Shown here: positions 63,718-64,000 of the stretch, one piece after another | How positions within the stretch are numbered: the stretch's first letter is position 1 | Layout of the letters: each line of letters begins with the position of its first letter | Origin: Nocardia anaemiae NBRC 100462 | GTDB taxonomy: Bacteria; Actinomycetota; Actinomycetes; Mycobacteriales; Mycobacteriaceae | DNA length: 64,000 bases | NCBI RefSeq assembly: GCF_001612725.1 | Contig: NZ_BDAZ01000021.1 | Location: 34,939-98,938, forward strand | Reading direction: 5' to 3' | Notes under the pieces: generated by a model | Told to the model about the DNA's origin: nothing | The model's database searches: none | What the model saw: only the letters and a program-made list of their open reading frames with translations | Made by a program: the position numbers and the translations under genes

Positions 63718-63837
63718 GGCAATGCCTCCAAGCCGAATAGGGATGTGGGCTCCGGCCGCCCGTTACACGGGTCGGACGTCGATGTGAACTACTGAAACGC
63801 CGGACGGCCTGGCGAAACCCCGGCCGCATCAGGCCTC

Positions 63838-64000
63838 TTACCCACTTGCCGAAGGCTCCGGCGTACTGACAGGTGCGGCGGGATCCACTGCAGCCGTCAG
63901 GAATTCGGGACGCGCCTTCCAGAAGTAGTTGTGCACACCGGCGCTGGTGGCAAGCCGCCGGAAGGTCATTCGCACCGGTAGTCCGACCTCGACCTCCTCT
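63838..64000 (-). CDS. Zn-ribbon/OB-fold (DUF35) protein, C-terminal end
   Basis: Only the last 54 codons are inside the window; the gene enters from the right edge. The visible protein ends an OB fold (EEVEVGLPVRMTFRRLATSA, then GVHNYFWKARPEFL) and adds a Pro/Ser tail. This is the C-terminal pattern of DUF35 acyl-CoA-binding subunits. A thiolase partner is expected just outside the window. It stops 120 bases before the reductase remnant. Confidence 0.6.
   Translation of the reverse strand, partial: EEVEVGLPVRMTFRRLATSAGVHNYFWKARPEFLTAAVDPAAPVSTPEPSASG

Noticed and set aside
1..64000. Mobile elements, CRISPR arrays, tRNA or rRNA genes
   Set aside because: I saw no transposase or integrase motifs, no direct-repeat arrays and no tRNA-like cloverleaf by eye; a covariance-model scan would be needed to exclude a small RNA.

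Overview
This is 64 kb of GC-rich actinobacterial DNA, most likely from Nocardia or a close mycolic-acid relative. The clues are GTG and TTG starts, many ATGA/GTGA gene overlaps, a conservon-type kinase with a Roadblock partner, and a secreted glycine/alanine-rich protein at 44790-45503 of a kind I associate with Nocardia. No tRNA, rRNA, CRISPR array, insertion sequence or phage gene was seen.

Apart from the edges, the window is one long accessory catabolic region built from CoA-thioester chemistry. I count 5 family III CoA-transferases or racemases, 5 acyl-CoA dehydrogenases, 4 crotonase-fold proteins, 5 short-chain dehydrogenases, 2 MaoC/hotdog hydratases, 4 AMP-forming ligases, 3 cytochromes P450, an LLM flavin oxidoreductase, a thiolase/DUF35 pair and a branched-chain-type ABC importer. 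Layout: 1-2.9 kb, conservon kinase and Roadblock gene. 3.9-12.2 kb, minus-strand oxidation operon (ADH, NTF2-like, SDR, P450, ALDH, permuted CoA-transferase) with a TetR gene. 12.3-18.1 kb, redox-partner remnant, hydrolase remnant, DUF35/thiolase, tandem CoA-transferases and a crotonase. 18.4-27.8 kb, regulators (two of them broken), two P450s, a ferredoxin, an MBL enzyme and a hydrolase. 27.9-34.7 kb, hotdog hydratase, LLM enzyme, an ACAD/kinase/SDR module and a second hydratase. 34.7-45.5 kb, racemase, ligase, Liv transporter, broken MFS and secreted protein. 45.8-63.3 kb, beta-oxidation gene sets in divergent pairs. 63.6-64 kb, reductase remnant and the end of a second DUF35 gene.

A plausible overall role is import and side-chain or alicyclic oxidation of a branched, polycyclic or terpenoid acid: P450/ADH/ALDH oxidation, CoA activation, alpha-methyl epimerisation, dehydrogenation by two-subunit ACADs, hydration and retro-aldol or thiolytic cleavage. 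No steroid-ring-cleavage genes are present, so the substrate is not settled.

The most interesting signals are a repeated palindrome (core AGTRYACT, often followed by CTT) at about ten promoters from 18 to 63 kb, which implies one regulon and resembles a GntR/FadR-type site; an ACAD-kinase-SDR set resembling the 4-hydroxyacyl-CoA phosphorylation route; a LivH-LivM-LivG triple fusion; an uncharacterised cytosolic beta-propeller coupled to a PaaK-like ligase; and repeated decay of P450 reductase partners while the P450s stay intact.
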